From positions 38,676,058-38,740,057 of the forward strand of contig CM055265.1 in NCBI GenBank assembly GCA_029237695.1: DNA of 64,000 nucleotides. Reading direction: 5' to 3'. Numbering within the stretch: the stretch's first letter is position 1; every line of letters begins with the position of its first letter. This document shows positions 41,070-51,765 of the stretch, piece after piece. A program made the position numbers and the translations under genes. This stretch comes from Conchocele bisecta. Its lineage: Eukaryota > Mollusca > Bivalvia > Lucinida > Thyasiridae. The notes beneath the pieces were generated by a model. That model did not search any database, was not told where the DNA came from, and saw only the letters and a program-made list of their open reading frames with translations.

Positions 41070-41335
41070 ACGTTCCCACGAAATAACAATTCGTTCCCTC
41101 AATTTAACAATTCGCTCCCTCGATATAACAATTCGTGGTCACGAATTAACAATTATTTCCCTCGAATTAAAAATTCGTTCCCACGAAATGACAATTCGTG
41201 GGAACAAATTGCTAAATTGAGAGAAGGAACTATTAATTCGAGGGAACGAATTGTTAAATTGAGGGAACGAATTGTTATTTCGTGTGAACAAATTAATAAA
41301 AAAAAAGAATTATACGTCCCCTGCGCGGCTCCGTA
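41070..41335 (+). repeat. Repeat family F, copy 2
   Basis: Left arm: five modules from CGTTCCCACGAAATAACA. Right arm: GTGGGAACAAATTGCTAAAT onward. It ends TACGTCCCCTGCGCGGCTCC. Several modules have single-base changes (ACAATTATTTCCCTC). Confidence 0.88.
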
Positions 41336-41439
41336 TGGTTCGGCATCTAAGTTGGATTCCCCTAGAAAAAAGCGGGAAACGAAAATTGTCGGCGGCTGCT
41401 GTTTCATATGTTGTCATTATACTCAATAATATGATGTTG

Positions 41440-42095
41440 TTATAGGAATGAATGGCCTCTTTGTGGAATTTATCGGGGCATAAACTTGGAAAAGTCGCGG
41501 GAATACTGGACGAAGCGATAAAAAATTACATTTTTCGAGAAAAAAAAATGTGAATATTAGGAATAGTTCATTATAGGAATGAATGGCCTTTTTTGTGGAA
41601 TTTATCGGGGTATAAACTTGGAAAAGCAACTTTCGCAATTTGCGATAAAAATAAACAATTGGCGATAAAAAATTACAATTTTCGAAAAAACATTTATTTT
41701 CTAAAATTGTAATTTTTTATCGCCAATTGTTTATTTTTATCCTATTGGTTATTATAGGAATGAATGGCCTTTTTGTGGAATTTATCGGGGTATAAACTTG
41801 GAAAAGTCGCGGGAATACTGGACGAAGGCCGGAAGAAGTTTATATCCCCGATAAATTCCACAAAAAGGCCATTCATTCCTTATAATTCCAGCATTTGAAA
41901 TAAATTCATCAAGAAAATGTGTTTATTTTGACAGACGGCAGCCATTTGTTTACATTGACAACACTGACAGCGCACCTGTAGAAAGTAGTTCGGCGTGGGA
42001 GTTTACTGGGATATACATTTTGGACACTGACTTGCTACGTGCCAATCAAATGTTAGGGAATTGTGTAAATATTTTTGTGCTGGAATTATAGCACG
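41440..42095 (+). repeat. Repeat family E, compound copy 6 (three left ends and one tail)
   Basis: The left word AGGAATGAATGGCC occurs at 41447, 41577 and 41757, each followed by TTTATCGGGG(T/C)ATAAACTTG. The CAATTGGCGATAAAAAATTA hairpin separates the last two. A single tail ends at AATTATAGC. Within the tail, about 41932-41985 has an insertion (ATTGACAACACTGACAGCGC). Confidence 0.85.
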
Positions 42096-42205
42096 TTATA
42101 ATCATTGGAAATGATTTTAAAGCCCTGTCAAACTATGTTTTTCTTAATGAAAATGGAAATTAAAACATAATCGACAGACGACAATATTTAATTCAGCAGC
42201 CATTG
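42096..42205 (+). repeat. Repeat family C, copy 8 (right half)
   Basis: AATCATTGGAAATGATTTTA, AACTATGTTTTTCTTAATGA and ATCGACAGACGACAATATTT. It abuts the family E tail, which probably interrupted it. Confidence 0.7.
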
Positions 42206-42876
42206 TAAAGATCAAATGTCAAGGGTTCAGATATGCAAAGAATGTGATGGAAACTACATGAGCCGAATTTTACCTAGTATAAGTCGCCTGAAAAAATGGC
42301 AATGGTCTGAAAAAAAAAGATAAATATTTGATAACACTGAAAAATATCTAACGTTGCGAACATACGAGACACAGTCAGGCGTGAGCGAAGCTATGCACAC
42401 TTTATAAAGATCAAAGTTTTTACTTACCTTGATATATGTTACATGACCATCCGGTCAGGCATACCATCAACCAGTTAAAATGGGCGTTATTCCGGTGTAT
42501 ATGTAACTACATATTGGAAAGGTATGTTAACATTTATATTGTTTTAACATGTTTATGAAACGATATTTATGTTGTGGCCTATTTGCCAATATACGCCCAG
42601 ACACAATTTAGACACACGCAAACATAATGGCAAACAATCCCGTATAATGTTAACAGTGTATATATGTACTAATATGTAAATCCGTCGTCGATGTAAACAA
42701 ATGTGTACAAAGTACAAATATTGAAAAAGAATTCAATTCATACAGTGATCACACATGTAGCGTGTTAAAACATGTAACGACAAAATCAATATCCAAACAC
42801 AGTTGTCGTCCTTGATCTAATCGAACGTGTCGTCTGTATGTACATTCATGGTGGCATATTTCTGCCATCTACGTTA
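42206..42876. other. Unique-looking stretch with a possible 5' UTR exon of gene B
   Basis: On the minus strand the sequence ATATATCAAG/GTAAGTAAAA at 42428 is a perfect donor. No long frame leads into it, so if real it ends a non-coding exon, which could splice to an acceptor near 39979 upstream of the gene B start codon. Otherwise the stretch is A+T-rich and featureless. Confidence 0.3.
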
Positions 42877-42878
42877 CT

Positions 42879-43237
42879 ATAGGAATGAATGGCCTTTTTG
42901 TGGAATGTATCGGGGTAGAAACTTGGAAAAGTCGCGGGAATACTGGACGAAGGCCGGAAGGCCTCGTCCAGTATTCCCGCGACTTTTCCAAGTTTATATC
43001 CCCGATAAATTCCACAGAAAGGCCATTCATTCCTTATAATTCCAGCATTTGAAATAAATTCATCACGAAAATGTGTTTATTTTCAGTTTTCTTCAGAATT
43101 ATTTTACCTACGCGTCACGGTTACGGACAGTAGTTCGGCGTGGGAGTTTACTGGGATATAAATTTTGGACAGAGACTTGCTACGGGCCAATCAGATGTTA
43201 GGGAATTGTGTAAATATTGTTGTTCTGGAATTATAAC
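42879..43237 (+). repeat. Repeat family E, copy 7 (full length)
   Basis: AGGAATGAATGGCC at the left, a clean fold-back half joined through GAAGGCCGGAAGGCC, and a complete tail to GTTCTGGAATTATA. It abuts family F copy 3. Confidence 0.92.
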
Positions 43238-43239
43238 GC

Positions 43240-43592
43240 GATAACTACGGAGTGCCGCAGGGGACGTAGGGGACATGATTTTTTTTTATTAATTCGTTCC
43301 CACGAAATAACAATTCGTTCCCTCAACTTCACAATTCGTTCCCACGAAATAACAATTCGACCCCACGGGAACGAATTGTTAATTCGTGGGAACGAATTGC
43401 TATATCGTGGGAACGAATTGTTAATTCGAGGGAACGAATTGTTAAATTGAGGGAACGAATTGTCATTTCATGGGAACGAATTGTTAATTCCAGGTAACGA
43501 ATTGTTATATCGTGGGAACGAATTGTTAAATTGAGGAAACGAATTGTTATTTCGTGGTAACGAATTAATAAATAAAATAATTTTGAGCTCCG
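43240..43592 (+). repeat. Repeat family F, copy 3 (largest right arm)
   Basis: Left arm of four modules after GACGTAGGGGACATGATT; right arm of nine successive 21-base modules whose variable words run AATTCGTG, ATATCGTG, AATTCGAG, AAATTGAG, ATTTCATG, AATTCCAG, ATATCGTG, AAATTGAG, ATTTCGTG. Confidence 0.92.
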
Positions 43593-43621
43593 TAATAACG
43601 TGATACATTTAAATAAGACTT

Positions 43622-44000
43622 CTTAAAGTTGGGTCCCATCTGTTAGGCACAACATTTTCTTTATATGAATTAAATAACTGTATAATATAATTGTGTAACT
43701 ATTCCACCAGTTTTAAAAGAAAGACAGATAGGCCGATACTCATTTAGTAGTCTTTTATTTACTGATAGAGGCGCGCAGTTGTAACAGGCTATTTGAACAT
43801 GCGCATGAGACAGGTCACTTAAATTATTTATATCAACGAAATGCGTCACATCAATTCATATTTATATCGATATCTTATGAAGTATGAACATTGCACATCA
43901 ATAAATAAATAGAGAGAATAACCAGTTAACATTTTAAGGAAACATGGTTATCGCCCCTGATATCAAACTGGCAATTCAAGTTTAATAAAACAAAAGTATA
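43622..44000 (+). repeat. Repeat family R, copy 3
   Basis: TGGGTCCCATCTGTTAGGCA, AATTGTGTAACTATTCCACC, TTTACTGATAGAGGCGCGCA and AAACATGGTTATCGCCCCTG. The TIR-bearing ends are degraded. Confidence 0.75.
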
Positions 44001-44144
44001 ATAATGTCAATTAACACGTTCGGTAATGGTAAACCGATGTTTATTTTACCCGAACAATGTGATATCGGAAGAATGGAGCATATATTACAACCTGGCCTGT
44101 GCGAGTTCTTTAGGAAGTGGTTTTGACGCAAAACCAATTATTAA

Positions 44145-44370
44145 CCCTTTCCCTGATATAAACGACTTTTCACGCCTCTGCAGAAGATGTCTTTTGAAAA
44201 CATTGTGGGAAAAGGAGAAATTGCTTGTAACAAGCAATTTCTCCTTTTCCCACAATGTTTTCTACTCAATCAGATAATTTAACCATCATTTGACCCAGCA
44301 TTTGATTCTTTTATGCAGATGTTTTCAATTTGGAAGAGTCGAAATATCGCAAAACAGGGAAAGGGTTAAC
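44145..44370 (+). repeat. Fold-back with 32-base perfect arms (GGGAAAAGGAGAAATTGCTT)
   Basis: AACATTGTGGGAAAAGGAGA continues to AATTGCTTGTAAC and is followed by its exact inverse ending CACAATGTT. The flanks TTAACCCTTTCCCTGATATA and GGGAAAGGGTTAA are also inverses, so this is a complete element of about 225 bases with TTAA ends. Only one copy is seen here. Confidence 0.85.
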
Positions 44371-44554
44371 TAAGGAAGACGGTATTTGTACGTATTAAAT
44401 TCATACTGCGTTAATTGTATATGAGAAAATAATAGTAGAAATTAAATTACACATCGGTGTCGCTAGTGGACAGTATCACGGTGTTTAACGTTATGTCATA
44501 TCTATTTATATCGGTGTGATCAGTTATATATGGTAAGTCGTCCTAACGCGATAC

Positions 44555-44700
44555 TTATAAAGTTTAGGCGAGTTATAAGTATAAGTTATAGTTCACATAT
44601 TGAATTTTTAATAAATTAATTTCGTAGCGAGCATTAGCGAGTGAGAAATTAATATATTAAACATCCAATATGTGAACTATAGCGTACTTATTGTTTACCA
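44555..44700 (+). repeat. Fold-back around TTCGTAGCGAGCATTAGCGA
   Basis: GTTATAGTTCACATATTG ... TTAATAAATTAATTTC pairs with GAAATTAATATATTAA ... CAATATGTGAACTATAGC. Single copy in the window. Confidence 0.7.
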
Positions 44701-45055
44701 GCCCAGACGCAAAGCTCCGCCGCCCCTAACAGTGATTTCAATCGTTACACTAGCATGTGGTTGGCGGTGTGACACGAAGTGAGCGCGTGTTTGGGCGGTA
44801 ATATGCTTTGCGTCTCGTGCACTGATGATAGCAACGCATAAAATCAATTTTAAATATAGGGCTGAACATTTAATGTTTAATTTAATACATACGCAATATG
44901 CGATTGATTGAGACGAAATGCCGTTCTTTCATTGGTCGAGCAACTAGGTTAAACAATACATTGTGTTAAGACGACTTATCTACATGTACGTATCGAGTTT
45001 TGGGCACCGCGGATATATGCTACCACAGTATGCGAATTTCACTGGATCTATATCA
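44700..45055. other. Unique-looking stretch, no recognised feature
   Basis: A G+C-richer part at 44700-44800 (GACGCAAAGCTCCGCCGCCC with AATATGCTTTGCGTC) forms a loose inverted pair. No ORF with support. Confidence 0.4.
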
Positions 45056-45057
45056 TG

Positions 45058-45278
45058 TACAGTGAAACCTCTCTAAACCGGACACCCTGGGAGGTACACA
45101 GGGTGTCCGGCTTAGAGAGGTTTCACTGTAAATCAGGAATTTTATCATTCTGTGCCATTGTTGTGTGCTATGCGATCACGAACAGACATTATCACCGGAG
45201 ATAAATGACCAAGAAATTCACCAACAATAAGATCACATGCGTGTTCTTGGTGTCCGGTTTAGAGAGGTTCCACTGTAT
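45058..45278 (+). repeat. Repeat family H, copy 2 (full length)
   Basis: ACAGTGAAACCTCTCTAAAC, then a perfect hairpin around GGGAGGTACACAGGGTGTCC, inner words GATCACGAACAGACATTATC and AAATTCACCAACAATAAGAT, and the end GGTTTAGAGAGGTTCCACTG. Confidence 0.88.
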
Positions 45279-45675
45279 GGTGTACCGTATGGACCGGGTC
45301 TGGCACGCCTTTGTCGCCTGTATCGTGGTTTTCACCTTTATTGATTTCGAAATTAGTCACATCCGTAAATGACGTCAGACATTTATAAGCAGGGCGATTG
45401 CTGGCGAGTGTCTCGCCCACGAAGGTCAATGTCACCAAGGTCAACGTCACCCGAATGACACCGGGTGCATATCCATCTATTGCAGACGTTTGCTAATGAT
45501 ACGACTGACGGATCAAAAGTTGACGTCTACGTTGCCGGAATGAGGGATCGTAGCTAGTTATCTCCCGTTGAGTATATGTATAGAAATCCGGTCCAAATTG
45601 GTTAGTTTAGGGCATTATTGATTGTAGAACGGGCAAATGTAGCAAGATGTGTTTTGAAAAGTAGCAATTATATTG

Positions 45676-46138
45676 ATTTCGACTACTGTCTGTTCTACGT
45701 TTTGCTGCCGACGAACTATTGGCTATTAAACACATTCAACCTAAAATACATAATGTATATATAATTGTAAGTACTGTTTCATCAACCCTCCCAAAAACAG
45801 TTACTTGTTGAAATGCCATCAAATATAAAAAATATATCTTTTGAAAAAAGTATTTGAGGACGGATTTTGAAAATTAACTTTTATTTTCTTATTTACATCA
45901 TTTCCAAGCTATATCGCTATGTTTCGGAGTCTATTACCAATTATTTTAATTTTTCTACGTCCTGGTCGCCCTCCTCCTCTTTTTTCCCATGTTAAATTCC
46001 CATATAATAGGAAAATCGTTTTTCCGCAATAAAATTTGACGGAATTTCATCAAATAAAACAATTTGGGGAGGGGGACATTTTGTTATTGATTAATAGCCA
46101 AAATTTCGTCGGCAGCAAAATGTGGAACAGACAGTAGT
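45676..46138 (+). repeat. Repeat family I, copy 3 (full fold-back)
   Basis: GACTACTGTCTGTTCTACGT with TGCTGCCGACGAACTATTGG on the left; TTTCGTCGGCAGCAAAATGT and GAACAGACAGTAGT on the right. It is longer than copy 2. Confidence 0.85.
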
Positions 46139-46221
46139 GTTGATACAGATCATCCTACATGTCTACGCAACCTGATTTTGGACTGCATTATTTGTCAGAT
46201 TCATTTGTTCAAACTTATATT

Positions 46222-46308
46222 AATGTTATTGCAATCAGTGTAGACTCAGATCAGACTGCACATATGTGCAGTCTGATCTGGGTCTACTCTGTTCGCAAAA
46301 CTCAATGT
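46222..46308 (+). repeat. Repeat family A, copy 13 (inner hairpin only)
   Basis: CAGTGTAGACTCAGATCAGA followed by a perfect hairpin CTGCACATATGTGCAG and CTGTTCGCAAAACTC. Confidence 0.78.
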
Positions 46309-46804
46309 GTGTGATATTCAGTAAGAAATAAACGCTTAACTACAGCATAGAACCGGATCTCGATATCTCTTGGAATACTATCTACTATTGTGTATACACT
46401 GTATACTTGTATTTGTTTATATGACAAGAAACTTGTATGAGTTTATGTCAATAAATTATATTCTATTCTATAAAATTAAATATATTTGCAAAGGGACATA
46501 ACTAGCTACGATCCCTCATTGTGACTATGTCTCACTTTCCACTACCGTGGGTGCGACAAAAATCCGCTCTGCCAACAATTACCGGATCGTTGAGCACACA
46601 GAAATTTGGATAAGAGATTTTAATTTTCTGAAAAATGTGGACAAGCGATGCCGATTCTGACGGCTCGCCAGGAGCTTCTAAAACATGTTTTACACAGATT
46701 GCAAATGAGACACGTCATGTGATTTTGTTCATAAGAACAAGCGTGATATCAACCGATGCCGCATATATTGATAGAATAGTGTCACTTTGAGCTTATATAA
46801 TCAC

Positions 46805-47250
46805 GATGCATGGTCACGTGGTTACAACAACAACAGCAATTACTGAAACTTCCAGAAGCCCTCCGATTGAAAGTACGTATTCTTGTATTTTGTCCTTATT
46901 ATGTAACGGATTTTGATGACATATGACGCATCAAACGCGTCGTGTAAAGCTGCATTTGGTGGTCTCGGTACTGTCTCGGTACTGTCGTTTTTACGAAGAG
47001 TCGATTTCCGTGTTTACTGACACGGAAATCGATTCGTCGCAAAAACTACATACGTATGTGCGGAACTCCCGAGACCACCAAATGCTGCTCATGAAGACGC
47101 GTTTGCTGCGCCATATTTCATAAAAATCCGTTGCATTGTAAGGAAAATAACAAATAATACTTACTTGGAGTGGGCGCGCTTTCAACACTGCGAGCCATTG
47201 TTGTTGTTGTTGTTGTTGTTGTTGTAACCACGTGATAATACACCTTAATA
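46805..47250 (+). repeat. Repeat family N, copy 3 (full, with (GTT)n end)
   Basis: GATGCATGGTCACGTGGTTA and GTAACCACGTGATAATACAC bracket a central hairpin AGTCGATTTCCGTGTTTACT. The right arm has expanded to nine GTT units (47197-47226), a microsatellite born inside the element. Confidence 0.88.
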
Positions 47251-47454
47251 ATGGTGACAATTGAGATGTGAAAAGAAAGTAAATTTATTGCATAATATCA
47301 GGGCTCTAGATAAGAAATTAGTAATTGAGTATTGTTACTCCATCATTTCTGAAGCAATTGGGTATTTCAAAATTTTAATTGGGAAAAATTAAATCTCACT
47401 ACTGTTTACACATCAACAGACAGCAATTATTGAAAAGTTTGTTTCGAAATTAAA

Positions 47455-47515
47455 ACATATCTCGGCATTTCATTAAAATTGTCTCATTGGAGACAATTCT
47501 AATGAAATACCAAGA
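47455..47515 (+). repeat. Small hairpin (TTTCATTAAAATTGTCTC)
   Basis: ATTTCATTAAAATTGTCTCA and TGGAGACAATTCTAATGAAA form an arm of about 22 bases with a tiny loop. Outer words at 47320-47345 and 47635-47665 (AATTGGGTATTT and AATTGGGTATTTACG) suggest a larger decayed element. Confidence 0.6.
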
Positions 47516-47840
47516 TGTGTTTTCATGGAAAAATAAGAAAAATATGCTATATTGGTGGTCTGTTTATTGTTTTCTGCAGCATGATAAAGGTACCACAATT
47601 GTTCTCATTGCTTTTTGATACTCACTATACTTCTGATTTCAATTGGGTTTTTGGCAATTTTAATTGGGTATTTACGCAAATACGCAGCTTATCTGGAGCT
47701 CTGTAATATAGCTTTCAAAGTGTAATAACGTTGAGCTTACGTAGTCAATATAGCCCAGCATTAGTATTATTTACGTTCACTGATTTGCTATAAGAGACTC
47801 CAAACAGCATCGTTTCTTATGAAATAGGTAAACGAGAGTT

Positions 47841-48087
47841 TAACCCTTTGAACCCGAAAGCCCGCTATATCGGTTTATGCAAACAGTGCAGATCCAGATG
47901 AGCCGGCTCGTAACGAGCCGTCTCATCAGGATCTGCACTTTTTGCAAGTAATTTTCACATTTTTTAGAACAAAAACACCCCCTTTTCATAAATGGACGAA
48001 TCTGAAAATCATTTTGTGACCATTGGATTGGTCGGAACATTAGCATATCACAGTCCATTCCAGTTCCCTAGGGTTGAAAGGGTTAAG
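47841..48087 (+). repeat. Repeat family B, copy 5 (full length)
   Basis: TTAACCCTTTGAACCCGAAA to GGTTGAAAGGGTTAA with the hairpin GAGCCGGCTCGTAACGAGCC; same orientation as copy 4 and close to it in sequence. Confidence 0.9.
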
Positions 48088-48089
48088 GA

Positions 48090-48588
48090 ATTGACTTCAA
48101 TGATAATTGCTTCGTAAGTGTGACGTGCTATATGAATATAACATATGTGAATATTGTCTTGTTACTGTATACTATATGGAGCTTTGAGCTGCCATCTCAG
48201 CCATCTTTGTATGTACAAGCCAGCGTACAGTTTCACCACTTGACACGGTTGACACATACAGCAAGTAATATTACAGTAAACCAAATAAAATTTGGTGCAA
48301 TGCATAATCGACATATATGACAACGGCAAGCTATACATATTATGCCAACAAACGTTTGAAAAGACGAGATATCTGAGCATTTCTCCCATCAATCTCAAAA
48401 TAATTGTTTATGTGTAAACTTTTCAATCTGATGCACAGCCTATTCTCAGTGTACACATTACCAATAGGTAAAGCCATATCTACTCACATAGTAGGTGAGT
48501 AGACACCAGGGACAATAAACTCCGGTAACTGCTTACATGTCACTGGTTTTGATAGCTAATAACAGAGTACAGTAGTGGGTATATATTA
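48090..48588. other. Unique-looking stretch, no recognised feature
   Basis: Two short frames overlap here on opposite strands without family resemblance. A small palindrome CTACTCACATAGTAGGTGAGTAG lies at 48480-48502. Confidence 0.4.
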
Positions 48589-48589
48589 C

Positions 48590-49083
48590 AGGCATTCGGC
48601 GTGTTTCGGCTTTCATCGGTATAACTCTATATATATGAACAAGGCTTCTAACTTTGGTACACGACCTCGTAACATAACACATGCCGCGATTTTATTAACG
48701 CTAATGTGAATATTTTGTCAGAAAGTGCACATGTTCATTTGGGAATTATTGTTATCTTGCTAAAATAGCATAGTTAGAACATAATTATGCAAAGAATATC
48801 GAATTACAGATGCTTTTCCTAGGTCGGACACAACCTCGTATCATAACAAATGAAATAATGTGTTTAAGGGTCTAACGTCAATATTTCAGTGGCAAGTTCA
48901 TATGATCATTTGAGAATTATCGTTATCCTGCAGACATACATAGAATGCATAGACAATTACAATGTTAAACATGTTATTTTGTTATGATACGAGGTCGTGA
49001 CCGACCAAAGTTAGAAGTCTTGATCATATATATATATAGAGTTATATCGATGAAAGCCGAAACACGCCGAATGCCTGTGGTAT
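48590..49083 (+). repeat. Repeat family Q, copy 2 (full fold-back)
   Basis: Left end AGGCATTCGGCGTGTTTCGG; right end CCGAAACACGCCGAATGCCT. Inner arms GAACAAGGCTTCTAACTTTG and CAAAGTTAGAAGTCTTGATC, then CTCGTAACATAACA-type words. About 490 bases with no ORF. Confidence 0.9.
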
Positions 49084-49089
49084 ATATGT

Positions 49090-49670
49090 TATGTGTTGTG
49101 TGGTTGGCCAGGTAAAAGTGATACACTGTGCGATTTTCCGTGTATGACGGTATTTATAATGGTGGTGCATGTTTTTAAAAACACGGGCACAAACCTGTCC
49201 AGAGAACGGACATATTTTACAGATTGGTGTAATATTATTGATAGCAGCCCGTTCTCCTGCCTTTTTTTACATGTGATTAGCTACATTATATGATATGTTC
49301 TATTTCACATTTACGAAGCATTTATCTTTGAATCAAACGATGATCAGGTATAGAACGGGTCCTCAATACATATTAAATCATCACTCAAGTATGATCCTCT
49401 ATGCAATAACATCATTACACACTAATACGATATATACTGAATATGTAAATAAGGCCATTTCGGTAAACACATTTAATGGTCAGTAATGCTACAATGTATT
49501 ATGATGTGCTTATCGCAATAAATAGAAAGTAACATTTGTGTTGATGTAATATGATATTTATTAAATTAAGTGACTGAATTCATAATAGTATACGCATGAG
49601 ACGGGAGCACATTGTGACAATGACCAGCAGGTCACGTGTGGACCGTAGCGGACTAAATGGTCACTGATTG
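49090..49670. other. Unique-looking stretch, small P-family fragment
   Basis: Only AATATGATATTTATTAAATT at 49547-49566 is shared with family P. Short frames at 49093 and 49295 show no family. Confidence 0.4.
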
Positions 49671-49675
49671 AATAC

Positions 49676-50096
49676 AGTGAAACCTCTCTAAACTGGACGC
49701 TCAGAAAACATATGAGATGAACATATGTTGTACGTTCGGACATCTGCGTAATTTCATGAAATACGTTTACAAAATTTACATTATTTTCCGTAAATGGCGT
49801 CAAAAGTTGACACAATTGTCAGAGTACATGTGGAATTATATTCCGCATATACCCTGAGAACTTTTACATCTTTTGACGCCATTTATGAAACATATTGTAA
49901 ATTTTGTAAACGTATTCCGAAGGTACAAACTCGCATGGCACGTCTCATATGTGTGCTTATATTTGACGCGTGTCATTGCCATGTATCCATATCTGTTCAT
50001 GATCATAAAACACACATCGTAGTACATGGTGAACCCGTGCAATTGCTTGAATCAGACAGTGGAATACAGCGTCCGGTTTAGAGAGGTTCTACTATA
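49676..50096 (+). repeat. Repeat family H, copy 3 with an inserted fold-back
   Basis: ACAGTGAAACCTCTCTAAAC and CCGGTTTAGAGAGGTTCTAC are 400 bases apart instead of 220. Between them are the inverse words TTCCGTAAATGGCGTCAAAA and TTTTGACGCCATTTATGAAA plus CATATGAGATGAACATATG, a second fold-back nested inside. Confidence 0.75.
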
Positions 50097-50099
50097 TAC

Positions 50100-50695
50100 A
50101 TTTATAGTACATTATCGTGAGATTAAATTAAACTGTCCGATAATAATAACAATGAGTATGTGTAGGTACATAGATGAGGCGTTTCATACGGAACATTTTA
50201 AAAATATATTTTGTAAACTGGTAGATAATGACAATACAATCGATATGCAGCAAAGTTCCTATTATATTCCGATGAACAATTATGCAAATTTTCATAATTG
50301 TACATTTTATGCAAATTTATGCACTTTTTTTCTATTAACATTTTGAAAATCCCAATAAAAAAGTTTTCATTATTTGTTTACATTTTTCATTTCATTTCAT
50401 AAATTATCAAGTTCATGTAATAAAATAATGAGAACAAAATCACTTAACTTAATATCAATAGCTATAAAAAAAAATACTTGTTCATTGATGAAGACATAGT
50501 GGAAAATTTACAATACTCGAAGACCATCATTGGAAAATATTTCTGCACACAGTGTATGCATTGTATTCGAAATAATGTGCTCAGTCCCAGGCCAATTATT
50601 ATTATTTTGGTCATGACAACTCAATATATGATCAGAAAATAATGTGATATTGTCACAGGTTCTTGAAGAACGGTTCATATTTCGGTGTTTTATGG
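50100..50695. other. A+T-rich stretch, no recognised feature
   Basis: Very A+T-rich, with a 106-codon frame at 50026-50346 that overlaps family H and shows no family resemblance. Confidence 0.4.
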
Positions 50696-50697
50696 GT

Positions 50698-51063
50698 TAT
50701 TATAGGAAAGAATGGCCTTTTTGTGGAATTTATCGGGGTATAAACTTGGAAAAGTCGCGGGAATACTGGACGAAGGCCGGAAGGCCTCGTCCAGTATTCC
50801 CGCGACTTTTCCAAGTTTATATCCCCGATAAATTCAACAAAAATGCCATTCATTCCTTATAATTCCAGCATTTGGAATAAATTCATCAAGAAAATGTGTT
50901 TATTTTCCATTTTCTTAAGAATTATTTTAACTGCGCTTCACGGTTATGGAAAGTACTTCGGCGTGCCGTGGGAGTTTACTGGGATATAAATTTTGGACAG
51001 AGACTTGCTACGGGCCAATCAAATGTTAGGGAATTGTGTAAATGTTTTTGTGCTGGAATTATT
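50698..51063 (+). repeat. Repeat family E, copy 8 (full length)
   Basis: AGGAAAGAATGGCC ... GAAGGCCGGAAGGCC ... complete tail, ending GTGCTGGAATTAT. A four-base CCGT insertion lies in the GGCGTGGGAGTTTAC word. Confidence 0.92.
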
Positions 51064-51324
51064 TCGGTATATATATCTGGTGGTTTGGGTGCATTGTTAC
51101 CAACATACAATTTACGTCACCTCCCGCTAATTACACGTATAACTAGAAGTTTGACAGTATAAAAGGGGCCGGAAAGTTCTGAACGGTGAATGTTTAGATA
51201 ATTGGCGATTTCTGTCGTGTGCAATCTTTGAGAAGTAGTAGTTGCACAATACTTTGTAAATTACCCGTGACCAACGAAATCCACCCGTCTCTACCCAAAT
51301 CCATCAAATGACCCATATGGCCAC

Positions 51325-51568
51325 AACATATGACTGGAGAAATGGGGTTTATGGATTTTGCGACCAGTGTAGATCCAGATCAGCCTGTGCATCCGCACAG
51401 ACTGATCAGGACTCTGCTCTGTTCGCCATTCCATCAACGACACACCCGTCAAGCTTCTACCGAACAATGTAGATCTTTATAGTAATACAGGAGTGTGCTA
51501 TTTGATCAGGAGTTACACTGCTCACACATCTCATAGGCCCCATTTATCCAGTCACTGCCACATATACA
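51325..51568 (+). repeat. Repeat family A, copy 14 (full length)
   Basis: ACATATGACTGGAGAAATGG to CCAGTCACTGCCACATATAC. It ends only about 36 bases from the stop codon of the MARVEL gene, so the 3' UTR of that gene must overlap it or be very short. Confidence 0.88.
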
Positions 51569-51603
51569 ACATGTTCTATTGCACAAACAACGCGACAACC
51601 AGT

Positions 51604-51765
51604 CTAGTATTTTCCAGAGTCTTCGTAATCGCCGTCCGACGGCTGACTGCCGTCTACTGCATACGTGGACGAACGGGCGGCGGGCGGAGGCCGCTTGTCC
51701 CAAACACTCTTCGCCTGCATGACCCCGTGGCCGATGATCACAAACATACACAGGAATCCGAACGC
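51604..51765 (-). CDS. MARVEL gene exon 4: fourth helix and cytosolic tail
   Basis: Acceptor TTCATATTTTCAG, then AFGFLCMFVIIGHGVMQA and KSVWDKRPPPAARSSTYA, closing with DYEDSGKY and TAG at 51604-51606. The two tail tyrosines in acidic context could be kinase or sorting sites (inference). Length is 162 bases, an exact codon multiple. Confidence 0.88.
   Translation of the reverse strand, partial: AFGFLCMFVIIGHGVMQAKSVWDKRPPPAARSSTYAVDGSQPSDGDYEDSGKY

Larger units (their letters stand above)
45537..46519 (+). repeat. Element with 23-bp terminal inverted repeats enclosing families I and A
   Basis: AATGAGGGATCGTAGCTAGT and its exact inverse at 46497-46519 bound about 980 bases. Inside lie a complete family I fold-back and a family A remnant. 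The ends are perfect over 23 bases. Whether this is one composite mobile unit or an element with later insertions cannot be told from one copy. Confidence 0.7.

Noticed and set aside
45259..45450. 63-codon minus-strand frame with a TTATAAAT and TGACGTCA nearby, considered as a gene B promoter or first exon
   Set aside because: Stops interrupt any frame leading to a donor, part of it is family H, and a far better first coding exon was found at 39840.
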